This document shows positions 16,893 through 25,862 of a stretch of DNA of 64,000 nucleotides, piece after piece. The stretch comes from Azophilus sp965200465 (GTDB lineage: Bacteria; Pseudomonadota; Gammaproteobacteria; Pseudomonadales; Azotimanducaceae). The translations under genes were made by a program, and so were the position numbers. The DNA is taken from NCBI GenBank assembly GCA_965200465.1, contig OZ241358.1, positions 1,364,001 through 1,428,000 on the forward strand, in the 5' to 3' direction. Within the stretch, counting starts at the first letter, position 1; each line of letters starts with the position of its first letter. Below the pieces are notes generated by a model. It ran no database searches. It was not told the DNA's origin and saw nothing but the letters and a program-made list of their open reading frames with translations.

Positions 16893-19085
16893 ATGACCAT
16901 TGAGAATGACTTCGATGTTCCCTTTGTCGCAGCCATGGCGCTGCGGGAAAAGCAAATTCAGCAGAACTATCGGCCGATCATCGGCGTTCACAAATGGTTC
17001 GCCCGGCGTCCCGGCACTTTGTTTCGCAGCCTGATTCTGGCGGAGTTCGTTGACGCTCCTTTGCAGCAGTCCTTTTTTCAGGCCAACGACCTAGCTGGCA
17101 TTCGCGTGGCGGACCCCTTTATGGGCGGGGGAACGCCCTTGATCGAGGCCAACCGGGTCGGCTGCGACGTGCAGGGGTTGGACATCAACCCCATGTCAGC
17201 TTGGATAGTTCGTCAGGAAATCGAGCATCTTGACTTGCAGTCATATCAACGGGCCGCCAACGACCTGCTCAACGGCCTGCACACGGAGATTGACGACCTG
17301 TACCGCACGTCCTGCCCTATTTATGGGGACGAAGGCGTTCCGGTGAAGTGCTTTCTTTGGGTCAAAGTCATGGACTGCACCGCTTGCGGTGCGCAGATCG
17401 ACCTTTTCCCCGGTTATGTGGTGGCCGAGAACAAGCGCCACCCCATGAATGTGTTGGTGTGCCCGGACTGCGGCGACCTCAATGAAGTGGAGGACCGCCA
17501 AGCGCCGGGGGTTTGCCGCAGCTGCAGCGCTCAGCTGTCCCAAACGGGCCCGGCCCGCAAAGGCCGATGTCTTTGCCGCCGATGCGGTCATGTCAACGCC
17601 TATCCAGGAGCGTCTGGGCAGCCGTTGCAGCACCGTTTGTTTGCGTTGGAGTACTTCAACCCGAGGCGCAAGGCCATCCACCGGGGCCGCTTTTTCAAGA
17701 AGGCGGACGTTGCGGACTTACAGCGGGCGGAGGCCGCCGCGCAACGCTGGCACAGCTTGGCTCCGCGGTTTGCGCCAGACGAGGAAATTCCGCCCGGCGA
17801 CGAAACGCGCCGCTTGCATCGCTGGGGCTACAGGCTGTGGCGCGAGCTCTTCAACCCCCGCCAACTGTTGGGTTTGGAGCTAAGCTGCCGTCTGATCGCC
17901 GAAATTGGCGATGCACGCGCAAGGGCTGCCTTGGCGACCAACCTGTCGGATCTGCTTCGCTACCAAAACACCCTTTGCCGATACCATGCCGGCGCCCTGA
18001 AATGCTTGGATGTTTTCTCGGTTCACGGATTTCCGGTGGGCTTAATCCAATGCGAATCCAATCTCCTGGGCATTGTCGATGGCGCCGGCGCCAACGTGGG
18101 TTCCGGCGGCTGGGCCAACGTCGTCGCCAAGTTCGCCAAGGCCAAGCAGTTTTGCGATGCGCCTTTTGAGATCATCCGCAACGGCTCGAAAAACATGCGC
18201 GTGCCTGTAGTGGGCGAACGGATTGGCGAAACCCTCAACGGCCGCTGGCGGCGCGTTGACTTGGATTGCGGCAGCGCCACGTCCCTTGATTTGCAGGAGG
18301 GCAGCCTTGACGCGGTGTTCACGGACCCGCCTTATTTCGGCAACGTGCAGTACGCCGAACTGATGGACTTCTGCCATGTTTGGCTGCGCCGTTTGGTGGG
18401 GGTGCAAACCCTTGGCTTTGACCGGGAAACCACGCGTTCGCCCCATGAGTTGACCGGCAACGGCACCCAAGGCCGCGGCCTGAACCAGTTCGCCGAAGGG
18501 CTGGCGGACGCTTGGTCGCAAATGGCGCGGGGCTTGAAGTCCGGTGCGCCCCTTGCCTTCACCTATCATCACAACCAGCTGCCGGCCTATCATGCGGTCG
18601 GCATGGCGGTGCTGGATGCTGGCCTTGTTTGCTCGGCCTCGCTGCCCTGCCCGGCGGAAATGAGCGGCTCCATCCATATTCACGGCACCAAGTCCTCCAT
18701 TGTCGACACCATATTTGTGTGTCGTTCCACGGGCGCCGTGCCTGAACGTTGGTTGTGCGGCACGGCGCATCAATTGGTGGCGCTTGTGGCGGATGAACTG
18801 GCCGACTTGGAAGAGGCGGGATGCCGGCCGAGCTTAGGCGACACCCGCTGCATCCTGTTCGGCCACCTTACCCGTTTGGCGATTTGGCGGCTTAGGGAAA
18901 ACTGGGACGCCAAGGCCGCCACGCAGCGCAAATTGGAGCGTTTGGCTGAAGCCATGGCGGCGTTCGGCGATCCCGTTGCATTGGCGGGCTCCGCTTGGGC
19001 CGCGCCGCGCAGGGAAAAGTCGGCCGGCCTTCTTTTCAGCGCGGCTCGGAGCAAGTCGGAAGTTGAAGATGCCGTTTCCTTTTGA
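16893..19085 (+). CDS. DNA methyltransferase with DUF1156-like N terminus and zinc ribbons
   Basis: 730 aa from ATG 16893; in-frame starts at 16827 and 16839 are possible and no ribosome-binding site decides. The N-terminal signature WFARRP (35-40) and motif I DPFMGGGT (74-81) followed by GLDINPMSAW match DUF1156-type methylases. Residues about 162-231 hold four cysteine pairs (C162/C165, C190/C193, C208/C211, C228/C231), a double zinc ribbon inserted in the methylase. Catalytic motif IV is TDPPY (477-481), favouring N6-adenine. The stop overlaps the downstream nuclease gene by 17 bp, which marks an R-M pair. DUF1156 proteins are common in defence islands; this two-gene form lacks the helicase and ATPase partners. 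Confidence 0.85.
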   Translation: MTIENDFDVPFVAAMALREKQIQQNYRPIIGVHKWFARRPGTLFRSLILAEFVDAPLQQSFFQANDLAGIRVADPFMGGGTPLIEANRVGCDVQGLDINPMSAWIVRQEIEHLDLQSYQRAANDLLNGLHTEIDDLYRTSCPIYGDEGVPVKCFLWVKVMDCTACGAQIDLFPGYVVAENKRHPMNVLVCPDCGDLNEVEDRQAPGVCRSCSAQLSQTGPARKGRCLCRRCGHVNAYPGASGQPLQHRLFALEYFNPRRKAIHRGRFFKKADVADLQRAEAAAQRWHSLAPRFAPDEEIPPGDETRRLHRWGYRLWRELFNPRQLLGLELSCRLIAEIGDARARAALATNLSDLLRYQNTLCRYHAGALKCLDVFSVHGFPVGLIQCESNLLGIVDGAGANVGSGGWANVVAKFAKAKQFCDAPFEIIRNGSKNMRVPVVGERIGETLNGRWRRVDLDCGSATSLDLQEGSLDAVFTDPPYFGNVQYAELMDFCHVWLRRLVGVQTLGFDRETTRSPHELTGNGTQGRGLNQFAEGLADAWSQMARGLKSGAPLAFTYHHNQLPAYHAVGMAVLDAGLVCSASLPCPAEMSGSIHIHGTKSSIVDTIFVCRSTGAVPERWLCGTAHQLVALVADELADLEEAGCRPSLGDTRCILFGHLTRLAIWRLRENWDAKAATQRKLERLAEAMAAFGDPVALAGSAWAAPRREKSAGLLFSAARSKSEVEDAVSF

Positions 19086-20097
19086 AGCCCCATTCGCCGA
19101 TGTTCGGGCGAACATTGATGTCTATGTGGACAGAGTTTTCGAATGCTTGGAAACGGAGTTTCTGGTCATGCCCAAAGGCGAAGGCTTCATAGAATATGAG
19201 GTGTTCGACGCTGGCTATGAGGCGCTGAAGTCGGCCACGGGCGGCTTTAGAGAGGTGACGCCCGCGACAGTATCGCCCCAAGTCTTCGAAAAACCGATGG
19301 CCTTGGTGGTTTTGCGCTGCATGTTGGGGTTGACGCCGCCGGAATGGGCCAGCATCGCCAGCCGGCGCAACGCGGCGAGCATTCCTCAAGGTGCTGCCCG
19401 CTCCCTTGACCGGGATATCCGCATGACTCCCGATCAGCCCCTTGCGCGGGAGGGCCTGACAGCCGAGCGCGTTCGCAGATTGGTTGAGACCGCCTGCCAA
19501 ATGATTGATGGCGGCCTGCCCGCTGCATCGCCGACCAGCCTGCATCGCTTCGACAAGGTGGACACTAGGGCCGGCAAGGACAGCCTGCAAGCGGCGGCAA
19601 GGCTTGGCGTCCCATACTCAATGCTGCTTTACGAACGGTTTTTGGGGAGGCCCTTCGCTAGCCATCGGGACTCAGTGAGCGAACTGGTCGGCAACATTGT
19701 GGAGAACGCCATTGAAGCGGTCTTGTCGCGGGCCGACATCAGCTTCCGCAAAACCGCTCGCGCTGAACGGCTGCCGGGGTTCGACCAAGCGCCGGACTTC
19801 GTTGTGCCGAGCGAGCACAACCCAAAAGTCGTCATTGAAGCCAAGCTCTCCGAAGATGACGGCACGGCGCGGGACAAAATCACTCGTGTGCAGCATTTGG
19901 CCGCCCTCGCCCAACAGGGGCGGCCGGAAGGACATCCTAGGTACGAGCTGATTGCCTGCATAGCGGGGAGAGGCTTCGGCGTTCGCCGTGAAGACATGAA
20001 AAAGTTGCTGATCGCCACGCGGGGCAAGGTCTTCATGCTGCAAAACCTCCAAGCTCTGACGGAGCATACGGGCTTGCGTGAATTTCGTTCACGTTGA
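19069..20097 (+). CDS. putative PD-(D/E)XK restriction endonuclease
   Basis: 342 aa. ATG at 19069 overlaps the methyltransferase's 3' end by 17 bp, so the two are coupled. I do not recognise a named family. The nuclease core is inferred from APDFVV (D243), then VVIEAKL (E257, K259), with a preceding glutamate helix NIVENAIEAVL. This is the PD-(D/E)XK pattern with normal spacing. The N-terminal ~200 residues are helical and may recognise DNA. Position beside a DNA methylase supports a restriction role. The target sequence is unknown, and function is inferred from motif and context only. Confidence 0.7.
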   Translation: MPFPFEAPFADVRANIDVYVDRVFECLETEFLVMPKGEGFIEYEVFDAGYEALKSATGGFREVTPATVSPQVFEKPMALVVLRCMLGLTPPEWASIASRRNAASIPQGAARSLDRDIRMTPDQPLAREGLTAERVRRLVETACQMIDGGLPAASPTSLHRFDKVDTRAGKDSLQAAARLGVPYSMLLYERFLGRPFASHRDSVSELVGNIVENAIEAVLSRADISFRKTARAERLPGFDQAPDFVVPSEHNPKVVIEAKLSEDDGTARDKITRVQHLAALAQQGRPEGHPRYELIACIAGRGFGVRREDMKKLLIATRGKVFMLQNLQALTEHTGLREFRSR

Positions 20098-20237
20098 TTT
20101 CCGCCGGAGTGTTTTCACCTAGTTAACTTTGCTCATGAGTAATCCAAAGTCTGCGTTCTTCCCTTCCGTGCTTTCTGCCGGGAGCTTGGGTTGCCCTGAT
20201 AGTATTTCCGCTCGAACTCCCGGATGGCGCCCAGCCC

Positions 20238-20483
20238 TTGCCCACCAACCCGCCAGACTTCGACTGCCGCATTGACGCCCTGGGCTTGCTCTGCCCGGAG
20301 CCACTAATGGTGGTGCGCAACAGGGTGCGGGAGATGCAGGCGGGGCAGGTGCTGCATGTGGTGGCGGACGACCCCTCCACCCGGCGGGACTTCACCAACT
20401 TCTGCCGGTTCATGGGGCATGAGTTGCTGGCGCAGCGGGAGCAGGACGGACGCCTTGAGTATTGGTTGCGCAAGGGAGGTTGA
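20238..20483 (+). CDS. TusA/SirA-family sulfurtransferase-like protein
   Basis: 81 aa. The family signature is LDALGLLCPEP-like: here IDALGLLCPEPLMVVR, with the sulfur-carrying cysteine at about residue 19. The C-terminal ADDPSTRRDFTNFCRFMGHELL fits the two-layer sandwich of TusA. TusA passes persulfide sulfur for tRNA 2-thiouridine and other uses. The start is uncertain: TTG at 20238 has no clear ribosome-binding site and the frame is open further upstream. It stands between the R-M locus and a cyclotransferase-like gene. Confidence 0.85.
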   Translation: MPTNPPDFDCRIDALGLLCPEPLMVVRNRVREMQAGQVLHVVADDPSTRRDFTNFCRFMGHELLAQREQDGRLEYWLRKGG

Positions 20484-20528
20484 CGCCCGGCTGGGCGGGT
20501 GCGGCGGCCGCCGGCGGTGGAGGCCTGC

Positions 20529-21131
20529 ATGAGCGACCGGCGCGTCATCCACTACTTCGCCTACGGCAGCAACATGAACCCGGCCAGGGTGCGGGAGAGG
20601 GGGCTTAGGGCGGAGGAGGTCCGCGGCGCCGCGCTGCTCGACCGCAAGCTGGTCTTCGACAAGGTCTCGCGCCGGCATCCCGGAGCGGCGCACGCCAACA
20701 TCGTCCATGCGCCCGGCGAACGGGTGGAGGGGGTGCTGTACCGGCTGTCGGGCGCCGAGGAAATCCTGAAGATGGACCCCTTCGAGCGGGCGCCTTGGAA
20801 CTACGGGAGGGACGTGGTGTTCGTGCATTTGTCCCGGCAGCCGAGCCCAGCCGGCGAAGGTTCAAGCGTTGGGCAGGACGGCGGCCCGGCAAGCGCCGCC
20901 GCAGCGAGCGACAGCGTGGCGGAAATTGCCTACGGCCCTAGGGTTCCGGCCTGGACCTACTTCGCCAACCAAGCGGCGCGGCGCCAAGGTCTGAAGCCGC
21001 CGGCTGAATACCTTGCCCACATGCTCGCCGGCGAGCGCTATCTTTCCAAGGACTACTTTGAGCGGCTCGCATGCACGGAGGTGGCCTTGGCCGACGCCCC
21101 GGCAGCCAAGGCCGCGGCGCATGGCCGCTAA
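20529..21131 (+). CDS. gamma-glutamylcyclotransferase-like (AIG2/GGCT fold) protein
   Basis: 200 aa. ATG at 20529 with GGAGG 5-9 bases upstream. The substrate-binding signature is YFAYGSNMNPARV at the N terminus, followed by EGVLYRLSGAEEILKMDPFE. A low-complexity insert of about 25 residues (SPAGEGSSVGQDGG) lies mid-protein. The C terminus ends with YLAHMLAGERYLSKDYFERL. Family members release 5-oxoproline from gamma-glutamyl amines or dipeptides. The substrate is not determined. Confidence 0.85.
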   Translation: MSDRRVIHYFAYGSNMNPARVRERGLRAEEVRGAALLDRKLVFDKVSRRHPGAAHANIVHAPGERVEGVLYRLSGAEEILKMDPFERAPWNYGRDVVFVHLSRQPSPAGEGSSVGQDGGPASAAAASDSVAEIAYGPRVPAWTYFANQAARRQGLKPPAEYLAHMLAGERYLSKDYFERLACTEVALADAPAAKAAAHGR

Positions 21132-21175
21132 AGCCGTCGATTGCCCGCGCATCGGCGTCCGCGGCCGGCGCTTTG

Positions 21176-22459
21176 CTACTGCCGATAGTCGTCCAAAAAC
21201 CGCTTGAGCCGGCCGATGGCTTCGGCTAGTTCGTCCGCATGGGGCAGGAAGACCATGCGGAAATGGTCCGGATGCGGCCAGTTGAAGCCGCTGCCCTGCA
21301 CCACCAGCAGCTTTTCCTGGCGCAGCAGATCCAAGGCGAATTGCTCATCGTCACGGATGTTGAACCGCTCCGGGCAGAGCCTTGGGAAGAAGTACAGGGC
21401 ACCCTTGGGCTTGACGCAGGAGAGGCCCTCGATCTCGTTCAGCAGCCGCCAAGCCAGCTCCCGCTGTTCGTAAAGCCGCCCGCCGGGCTTGGTGTATTCG
21501 GTGATGGACTGATGGCCGCCGAGCGCCGTCTGCACGGCGTGCTGGGTGGGCACGTTGGCGCACAGGCGCATGGACGCCAGCATGTTCAGCCCTTCGATGT
21601 AGTCCTTGGCGCGGTGCTTGGCGCCGCTCACCGCCAGCCAGCCGGTGCGGAAGCCGGCCGCCCGGTAGGACTTGGACAGGCCGCTGAAGGTGAGCACCAG
21701 CAGGTCCTTGGCGAGGGTGGCGGCGGGGATGTACTCGGCGTCGTCATAGACGATCTTGTCGTAGATTTCATCGGCCATGACCACTAGATCGTGGCGTCGC
21801 GCAAGGTCCGCCAAGCCCTGCAGCTTGGCCCGGCCGTAAACCGCTCCGGTGGGATTGTTTGGGTTGATGATGACCAAGACCTTGGTGCGGGGGCTGATCT
21901 TCGCCTCCAGGTCGGCCAAGTCAGGCGCCCAGCCCTCGTCCTCATTGCAGAGATAGTGAACCGGCTTGCCGTCGCAGAGGTTCACCGCGGCGGTCCAGAG
22001 CGGGTAGTCGGGCGCCGGAATGAGCACCTCGTCGCCGATTTCGAGCAAGCCCTGCAGGGCCATCATCAGCAATTCGGAAACGCCGTTGCCGATGTACAGG
22101 TCATCTATGTCAACATCCGCCACGCCGAGCTGCTGCATGTGCTGCATGACCGCCTTGCGGGCGGAGTACAGGCCCTTGGAGTCGCAATAGCCTTGGGAGT
22201 GGGGCAGGTTGTGGATCACGTCGCGGAGGATGGCCTCCGGCGCGGCGAAGCCGAAGGGCGCGGGGTTGCCGATGTTCAGCTTGATGATGCGGTGCCCTTC
22301 CTCCTCCAGCCGATTGGCCTCTTCGAGCACCGGGCCGCGGATGTCGTAGCACACGTCCTCCAGCTTGCTGGACTTGCGGATGGGCCGGTTTCTTGCGGGC
22401 AGCAGTTCGGCAACCGAACCGGCGCCGTCCAATGCCTGCGCTTGGCGGGTTTGTGTCAT
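21176..22459 (-). CDS. alaA: PLP-dependent aminotransferase, AlaA-like (glutamate-pyruvate)
   Basis: 427 aa. ATG at 22459 with GAGG upstream; an in-frame earlier start would only add 18 residues. Class I/II fold: KLNIGNPAPFGF near residue 60, NPNNPTGAVY, DEIYDKIVYD, and the PLP lysine in FSGLSKSYRAAGFRTGW. The long N terminus and NIGNPAPFGF are as in AlaA (YfbQ), which makes alanine from pyruvate and glutamate. It is a cytoplasmic housekeeping enzyme. It is divergent from msrB at 22542, with 82 bp between. Confidence 0.88.
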   Translation of the reverse strand: MTQTRQAQALDGAGSVAELLPARNRPIRKSSKLEDVCYDIRGPVLEEANRLEEEGHRIIKLNIGNPAPFGFAAPEAILRDVIHNLPHSQGYCDSKGLYSARKAVMQHMQQLGVADVDIDDLYIGNGVSELLMMALQGLLEIGDEVLIPAPDYPLWTAAVNLCDGKPVHYLCNEDEGWAPDLADLEAKISPRTKVLVIINPNNPTGAVYGRAKLQGLADLARRHDLVVMADEIYDKIVYDDAEYIPAATLAKDLLVLTFSGLSKSYRAAGFRTGWLAVSGAKHRAKDYIEGLNMLASMRLCANVPTQHAVQTALGGHQSITEYTKPGGRLYEQRELAWRLLNEIEGLSCVKPKGALYFFPRLCPERFNIRDDEQFALDLLRQEKLLVVQGSGFNWPHPDHFRMVFLPHADELAEAIGRLKRFLDDYRQ

Positions 22460-22541
22460 GCTGGCCTCGGTGCTGTTATGATGCCGGCGCAACGCCTTGG
22501 GGGAGGGTAGCATGGCGGGGAGACGGCGTTAAGGAGGAGCG

Positions 22542-22946
22542 ATGGCGAAGGTCGATAGGACGGAGGAGCAGTGGCGGGAGCAACTGACCGCCGATGAGTT
22601 CCAAATCACCCGCATGGCCGGCACCGAACGAGCCTTCACCGGCATCTATTGGAACAGCAAAACCCCCGGGGTTTACAACTGCAAGTGCTGCGATGCGCCC
22701 CTGTTCAAATCGGCAACGAAGTTTGACTCCGGCACCGGCTGGCCGGCCTTTCACTCGCCGATTGCGCCGGAGGCGCTTGTCAGCCGGGAGGACAACAGCC
22801 ACGGCATGCGCCGCGTGGAGGTGCTCTGCGCGGCCTGTGACGCCCACCTAGGGCATGTGTTTCCGGACGGGCCGCAACCGACCGGCCTGCGCTACTGCAT
22901 AAACTCCGCTTCGCTGCGCTTGGCGGCCGATGACGAAGGCCGCTGA
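22542..22946 (+). CDS. msrB: peptide-methionine (R)-S-oxide reductase MsrB
   Basis: 134 aa. Start supported by AAGGAGG 4 bases upstream. Zinc-binding cysteines are C47 and C50 (CKCC) and C96 and C99 (CAAC). The catalytic cysteine is C119 in RYCINSASL. FDSGTGWPAF and HLGHVF are the conserved substrate-pocket segments. It reduces methionine-R-sulfoxide in damaged proteins, with electrons from thioredoxin. No MsrA domain is fused. Confidence 0.95.
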   Translation: MAKVDRTEEQWREQLTADEFQITRMAGTERAFTGIYWNSKTPGVYNCKCCDAPLFKSATKFDSGTGWPAFHSPIAPEALVSREDNSHGMRRVEVLCAACDAHLGHVFPDGPQPTGLRYCINSASLRLAADDEGR

Positions 22947-23072
22947 CGCCGGTCCGCCGCATCGACCGGCGCTTTGGCGGCTGCGCCATGAACATCGCCT
23001 TGAAGGTCTCGCCAACCGCTATGCGGCGCATTGGGGGGGCTGCTGGGCTGGCTGTTGGGAACGGCTTGTCGC

Positions 23073-24023
23073 TTACCGCCCTTGCAGCAGGTTGGCCGGG
23101 GCGTACTGGTCGGTGAGCAGGCGCGCCCCCGTGTCCCAATCGACCTCGCTGGAGAGCAGCGCCGGGTAGTCTTGGATGGGGACGCCGTAGGGTTTTAAGC
23201 CTTCCGCAAGCGCCTTGGCTCGGGCGGCAAGCACCTCCAGGCTGGGCGGCGGGCGGCGCCCGGCAAGAATGATGCGGTTGCCGCTGCGCGGCAGGCGAAG
23301 GTTGAGGAAGGGTCCGAACACGTCTCGGTAGGTCACCGATTCATGGTCGTACAAGGCGCTTGCGGCGAAGGTGTTTGCGGCCAGCACGCCGTCGTCCTGC
23401 AGCAGCGCCCTGGCCTCCTGGAGGAACTCCCTGGTCATCAGATGCTCGGGTATGTAGTCGGCGCCGAAGGCGTCGAGCATGATGAGGTCGTAGGCGGGGC
23501 CGCCTCCGCTGGCTCTACGGGTGAACACCCGGCCGTCCTGCACATGCACTTGCAGCCGGCTGCTTGCCGCGAAGCCGAAGTAGCGCCGCGCCGCCCGCAC
23601 CACCGCCGAGTCGATCTCCACCACGTCGATCCCGGCCTCCGGGCGGAGGGCGGCCAACGCCATCGGCAGGGTGCCGCCGCCTAGGCCGATGATGAGCGCC
23701 CGGTTGGGCGACGGCTTCCACAACAGGGCGGCCATCATCATCTTGGTGTAGGTCAACGCCATTTCCCTAGGATTTTTCCGGTCCAGGCAGGATTGGTTGC
23801 GCCGCGCCCAGCGCAGGCTGAATTGCAGGCAAATGGTGGACGCATTCTTGGTCACCAAAATGGTTTGGTACAGCGACTGCTCCCGATGAATCGTCTCCGC
23901 CAAAGCGCCGCCGGCCAGCAAAGCCGCGGCAAGGGCCGCCCCGCAGGCGGCGCTTATGGAGGCGGGAACCTTCGGCGCCCAGCGCCGCCAGCGGATTGCC
24001 GCAATGCGGCGTCGATGAGGCAT
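23073..24023 (-). CDS. spermidine synthase-like protein (catalytic half)
   Basis: 316 aa. The Rossmann methyltransferase-type core carries ALIIGLGGGTLPMAL, VVEIDSAVVRAARRYFGF and MLDAFGADYIPEHLMT, typical of polyamine aminopropyltransferase-like proteins. A predicted hydrophobic segment near residue 25-42 precedes it. The ATG lies 11 bp after the stop of an upstream membrane-protein gene, in another frame. In many bacteria the two halves are one fused protein. Key residues for putrescine binding cannot be confirmed, so it may be an orphan aminopropyltransferase-like enzyme and not a true SpeE. Confidence 0.8.
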   Translation of the reverse strand: MPHRRRIAAIRWRRWAPKVPASISAACGAALAAALLAGGALAETIHREQSLYQTILVTKNASTICLQFSLRWARRNQSCLDRKNPREMALTYTKMMMAALLWKPSPNRALIIGLGGGTLPMALAALRPEAGIDVVEIDSAVVRAARRYFGFAASSRLQVHVQDGRVFTRRASGGGPAYDLIMLDAFGADYIPEHLMTREFLQEARALLQDDGVLAANTFAASALYDHESVTYRDVFGPFLNLRLPRSGNRIILAGRRPPPSLEVLAARAKALAEGLKPYGVPIQDYPALLSSEVDWDTGARLLTDQYAPANLLQGR

Positions 24024-24034
24024 CTTGCCGCGGC

Positions 24035-24631
24035 TCAGCAACGCAGCCGCTCGAACGCAAGCGCCGCCGCGCCCATCAGCACGAGGGCGGCGGTCAGCAG
24101 GGTTAGGATGGTGTTGATCTCCCACCAGAGCACGAAGTAAAAGCTGGTGCCCAAGGTGCCGAGGGTGCTGCCGGCGGTGGAGACGAAGTAGAGCCGGCCG
24201 GCCACGTTGCCGGATTCCTGTGTGCTCCGCACCAGCAGGCGCACGGCATAGGGCGAAATCATGCCGAGCATCAGGGTGGGGCAAACGAACAGCAGCAGCG
24301 AAGCCGCCAGCGAGCCGTAGCGCGGGTCTGCAACGGCTTGGAAGATCCAGTTCAGGGCGGGTTCGCCGAAATAGACCAAGGGGTAGAGCAGCAGGGCGCC
24401 GGCCAGAAAAATGCTGGCGAAGCGGTTCAGAGAGGGCGAGCGGAGAGACCACCGCCCGCCCAGCAGGTAGCCCAGCGCCAGGCTCGCCATGAACACCGTG
24501 ATGATGCTGCCCCAGACGTAAATGCTGCCGCCGAAGTAGGGCGCCAGCACCCGCCCGCCGAGCAGTTCAAGGGACATGATGACGAAGCCGCCGCCAAAGG
24601 CGAGGGCGTACACCAGCGCCGCCTGTCCCAC
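24035..24631 (-). CDS. membrane half of a fused-type spermidine synthase-like system
   Basis: 198 aa, almost wholly hydrophobic with about six membrane helices. GTG at 24631 overlaps the upstream kinase stop (TAGTG). The sequence FGGGFVIMSLELLGGRVLAPYFGGS, ASLALGYLLGGRW and FYFVLWWEINTILTLLTAALVL is that of the N-terminal membrane part of proteins annotated as fused MFS/spermidine synthase. Its partner domain is encoded just downstream in another frame (23073-24023). The role of the membrane part is not known. Confidence 0.8.
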   Translation of the reverse strand: MGQAALVYALAFGGGFVIMSLELLGGRVLAPYFGGSIYVWGSIITVFMASLALGYLLGGRWSLRSPSLNRFASIFLAGALLLYPLVYFGEPALNWIFQAVADPRYGSLAASLLLFVCPTLMLGMISPYAVRLLVRSTQESGNVAGRLYFVSTAGSTLGTLGTSFYFVLWWEINTILTLLTAALVLMGAAALAFERLRC

Positions 24632-25740
24632 TAGGGCAACAATTGGAACAAATCCAGTTCGACGGTGGCCGCGCTTTGGCGCGCCACCATCTGCGACATC
24701 CAGGCAAACGCCCGGTCGTTGGAGACGTCCAAGGCGCCGGCGACCACCGCCACGTACACCCAGTTGTAGAGCAGCGCCAGTTGGTAGTCCGCCCAGGCCG
24801 CCTCGGCGTCGTAGCCGGCGACGCTGAGCTTCCGCAACTGTTCGGCGTAGCGGGCAATCAGGCTGCGTTGGTGGGTTTGCCGCACTTCGCTGCGTGTGCT
24901 TTGCCCAAGCATCAAGGCCACATCCACCATGCCTTTTCCCAACAGCGGTCCCTGCCAGTCGATGATGGCCACGGGCCGATGCCGTTGGGCGGTGCCGAAG
25001 AACACGTTCTCCATGCGGAAGTCGCCGTGCAGCAAGGTGACGGGCGCCCTGTCCACCGCGTCCTGCAACTGCGGCAGCGCAGCCATGAACGCATTGCCCT
25101 TGGCCGCGGTCGCCGGGTCGATGCAGTCCGCGAAAATCTCGATCATGTTGGCCCAGCCGCCCCCGGCCAAGTTGGCCATGTTGGCGGCGTGCTGGCTGTT
25201 GGCGATGCGGGGTACCCAAGCCAAGTCGTCCACCTTGCCCCAGAATGCGGCGTGCAGCTTGGCCAGTTCGTCGATCATGGCCTCGCTTTCCGCAAGGCTC
25301 GCTCCCCGCACCTGATCGCCCACCCGATAGTCGGCCATGTCCTCCATCAGGATGAGAAAGTTGTCTCCCTGAATTTCGCTGACAAAGGCGTTCGGGGAAT
25401 GGGCCGTGGTTAGAGGATCGAGTTCGGCGAAATAACGCACCTCCCGTTCGTACAGGTTGTACGACATGGCGATTGCGCGGTTGGTGGGGTTGCGGGAGGG
25501 GAACTTCGCCACGATGGACTTGGGCAGTTGGGCGGCGTCGCCTTCGTAAGTCAGATGCAGGCGCGCCAGCTCGGACATCATGCCGGCGCCGTCCCCCACC
25601 TGTTCCTGCGCCACTTCGCCAATTGCCAAGCCGGCCGGCAGGAAGCCGGACTGCGCGAGCTTGTCCGTCAGCCAAGCCGCGGTCAGGCCCTCCGGCATGG
25701 GGGGAAGTCGCGTGGGGGGAAGTTGGATGTGCTCCGTCAC
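24631..25740 (-). CDS. APH-fold small-molecule kinase (phosphotransferase)
   Basis: 369 aa. GTG at 25740, with GGAG 9 bases upstream. The kinase-like fold is marked by the catalytic loop LLHGDFRMENVFF and the metal-binding AIIDWQ. The N-lobe has SIVAKFPS and a glutamate helix, YEREVRYFAEL. MEDMADYRVGDQV is typical of the ecdysteroid/CHK-type phosphotransferase branch. It phosphorylates an unknown small molecule. It is the first gene of an apparent three-gene operon with the two spermidine-synthase-like genes. It is not an evident antibiotic-resistance enzyme. Confidence 0.82.
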   Translation of the reverse strand: MTEHIQLPPTRLPPMPEGLTAAWLTDKLAQSGFLPAGLAIGEVAQEQVGDGAGMMSELARLHLTYEGDAAQLPKSIVAKFPSRNPTNRAIAMSYNLYEREVRYFAELDPLTTAHSPNAFVSEIQGDNFLILMEDMADYRVGDQVRGASLAESEAMIDELAKLHAAFWGKVDDLAWVPRIANSQHAANMANLAGGGWANMIEIFADCIDPATAAKGNAFMAALPQLQDAVDRAPVTLLHGDFRMENVFFGTAQRHRPVAIIDWQGPLLGKGMVDVALMLGQSTRSEVRQTHQRSLIARYAEQLRKLSVAGYDAEAAWADYQLALLYNWVYVAVVAGALDVSNDRAFAWMSQMVARQSAATVELDLFQLLP

Positions 25741-25862
25741 CCGTCAAGCTCCGTCCTTGGCAATCGACGCCTGCGCAACCCAAGGCTAACATTAGTTGCG
25801 CCGCGGTGCTTGGCTGGGTGCTGTGCGGGATTCGGCGTTGTCAAGGCGTTACACTAACGGGC

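Noticed and set aside
24631..25740. Aminoglycoside-resistance phosphotransferase
   Set aside because: The fold is shared but the sequence style (MEDMADYRVGDQV, HGDFRMENVFF) fits the CHK/ecdysteroid-kinase-like branch, with no resistance context.
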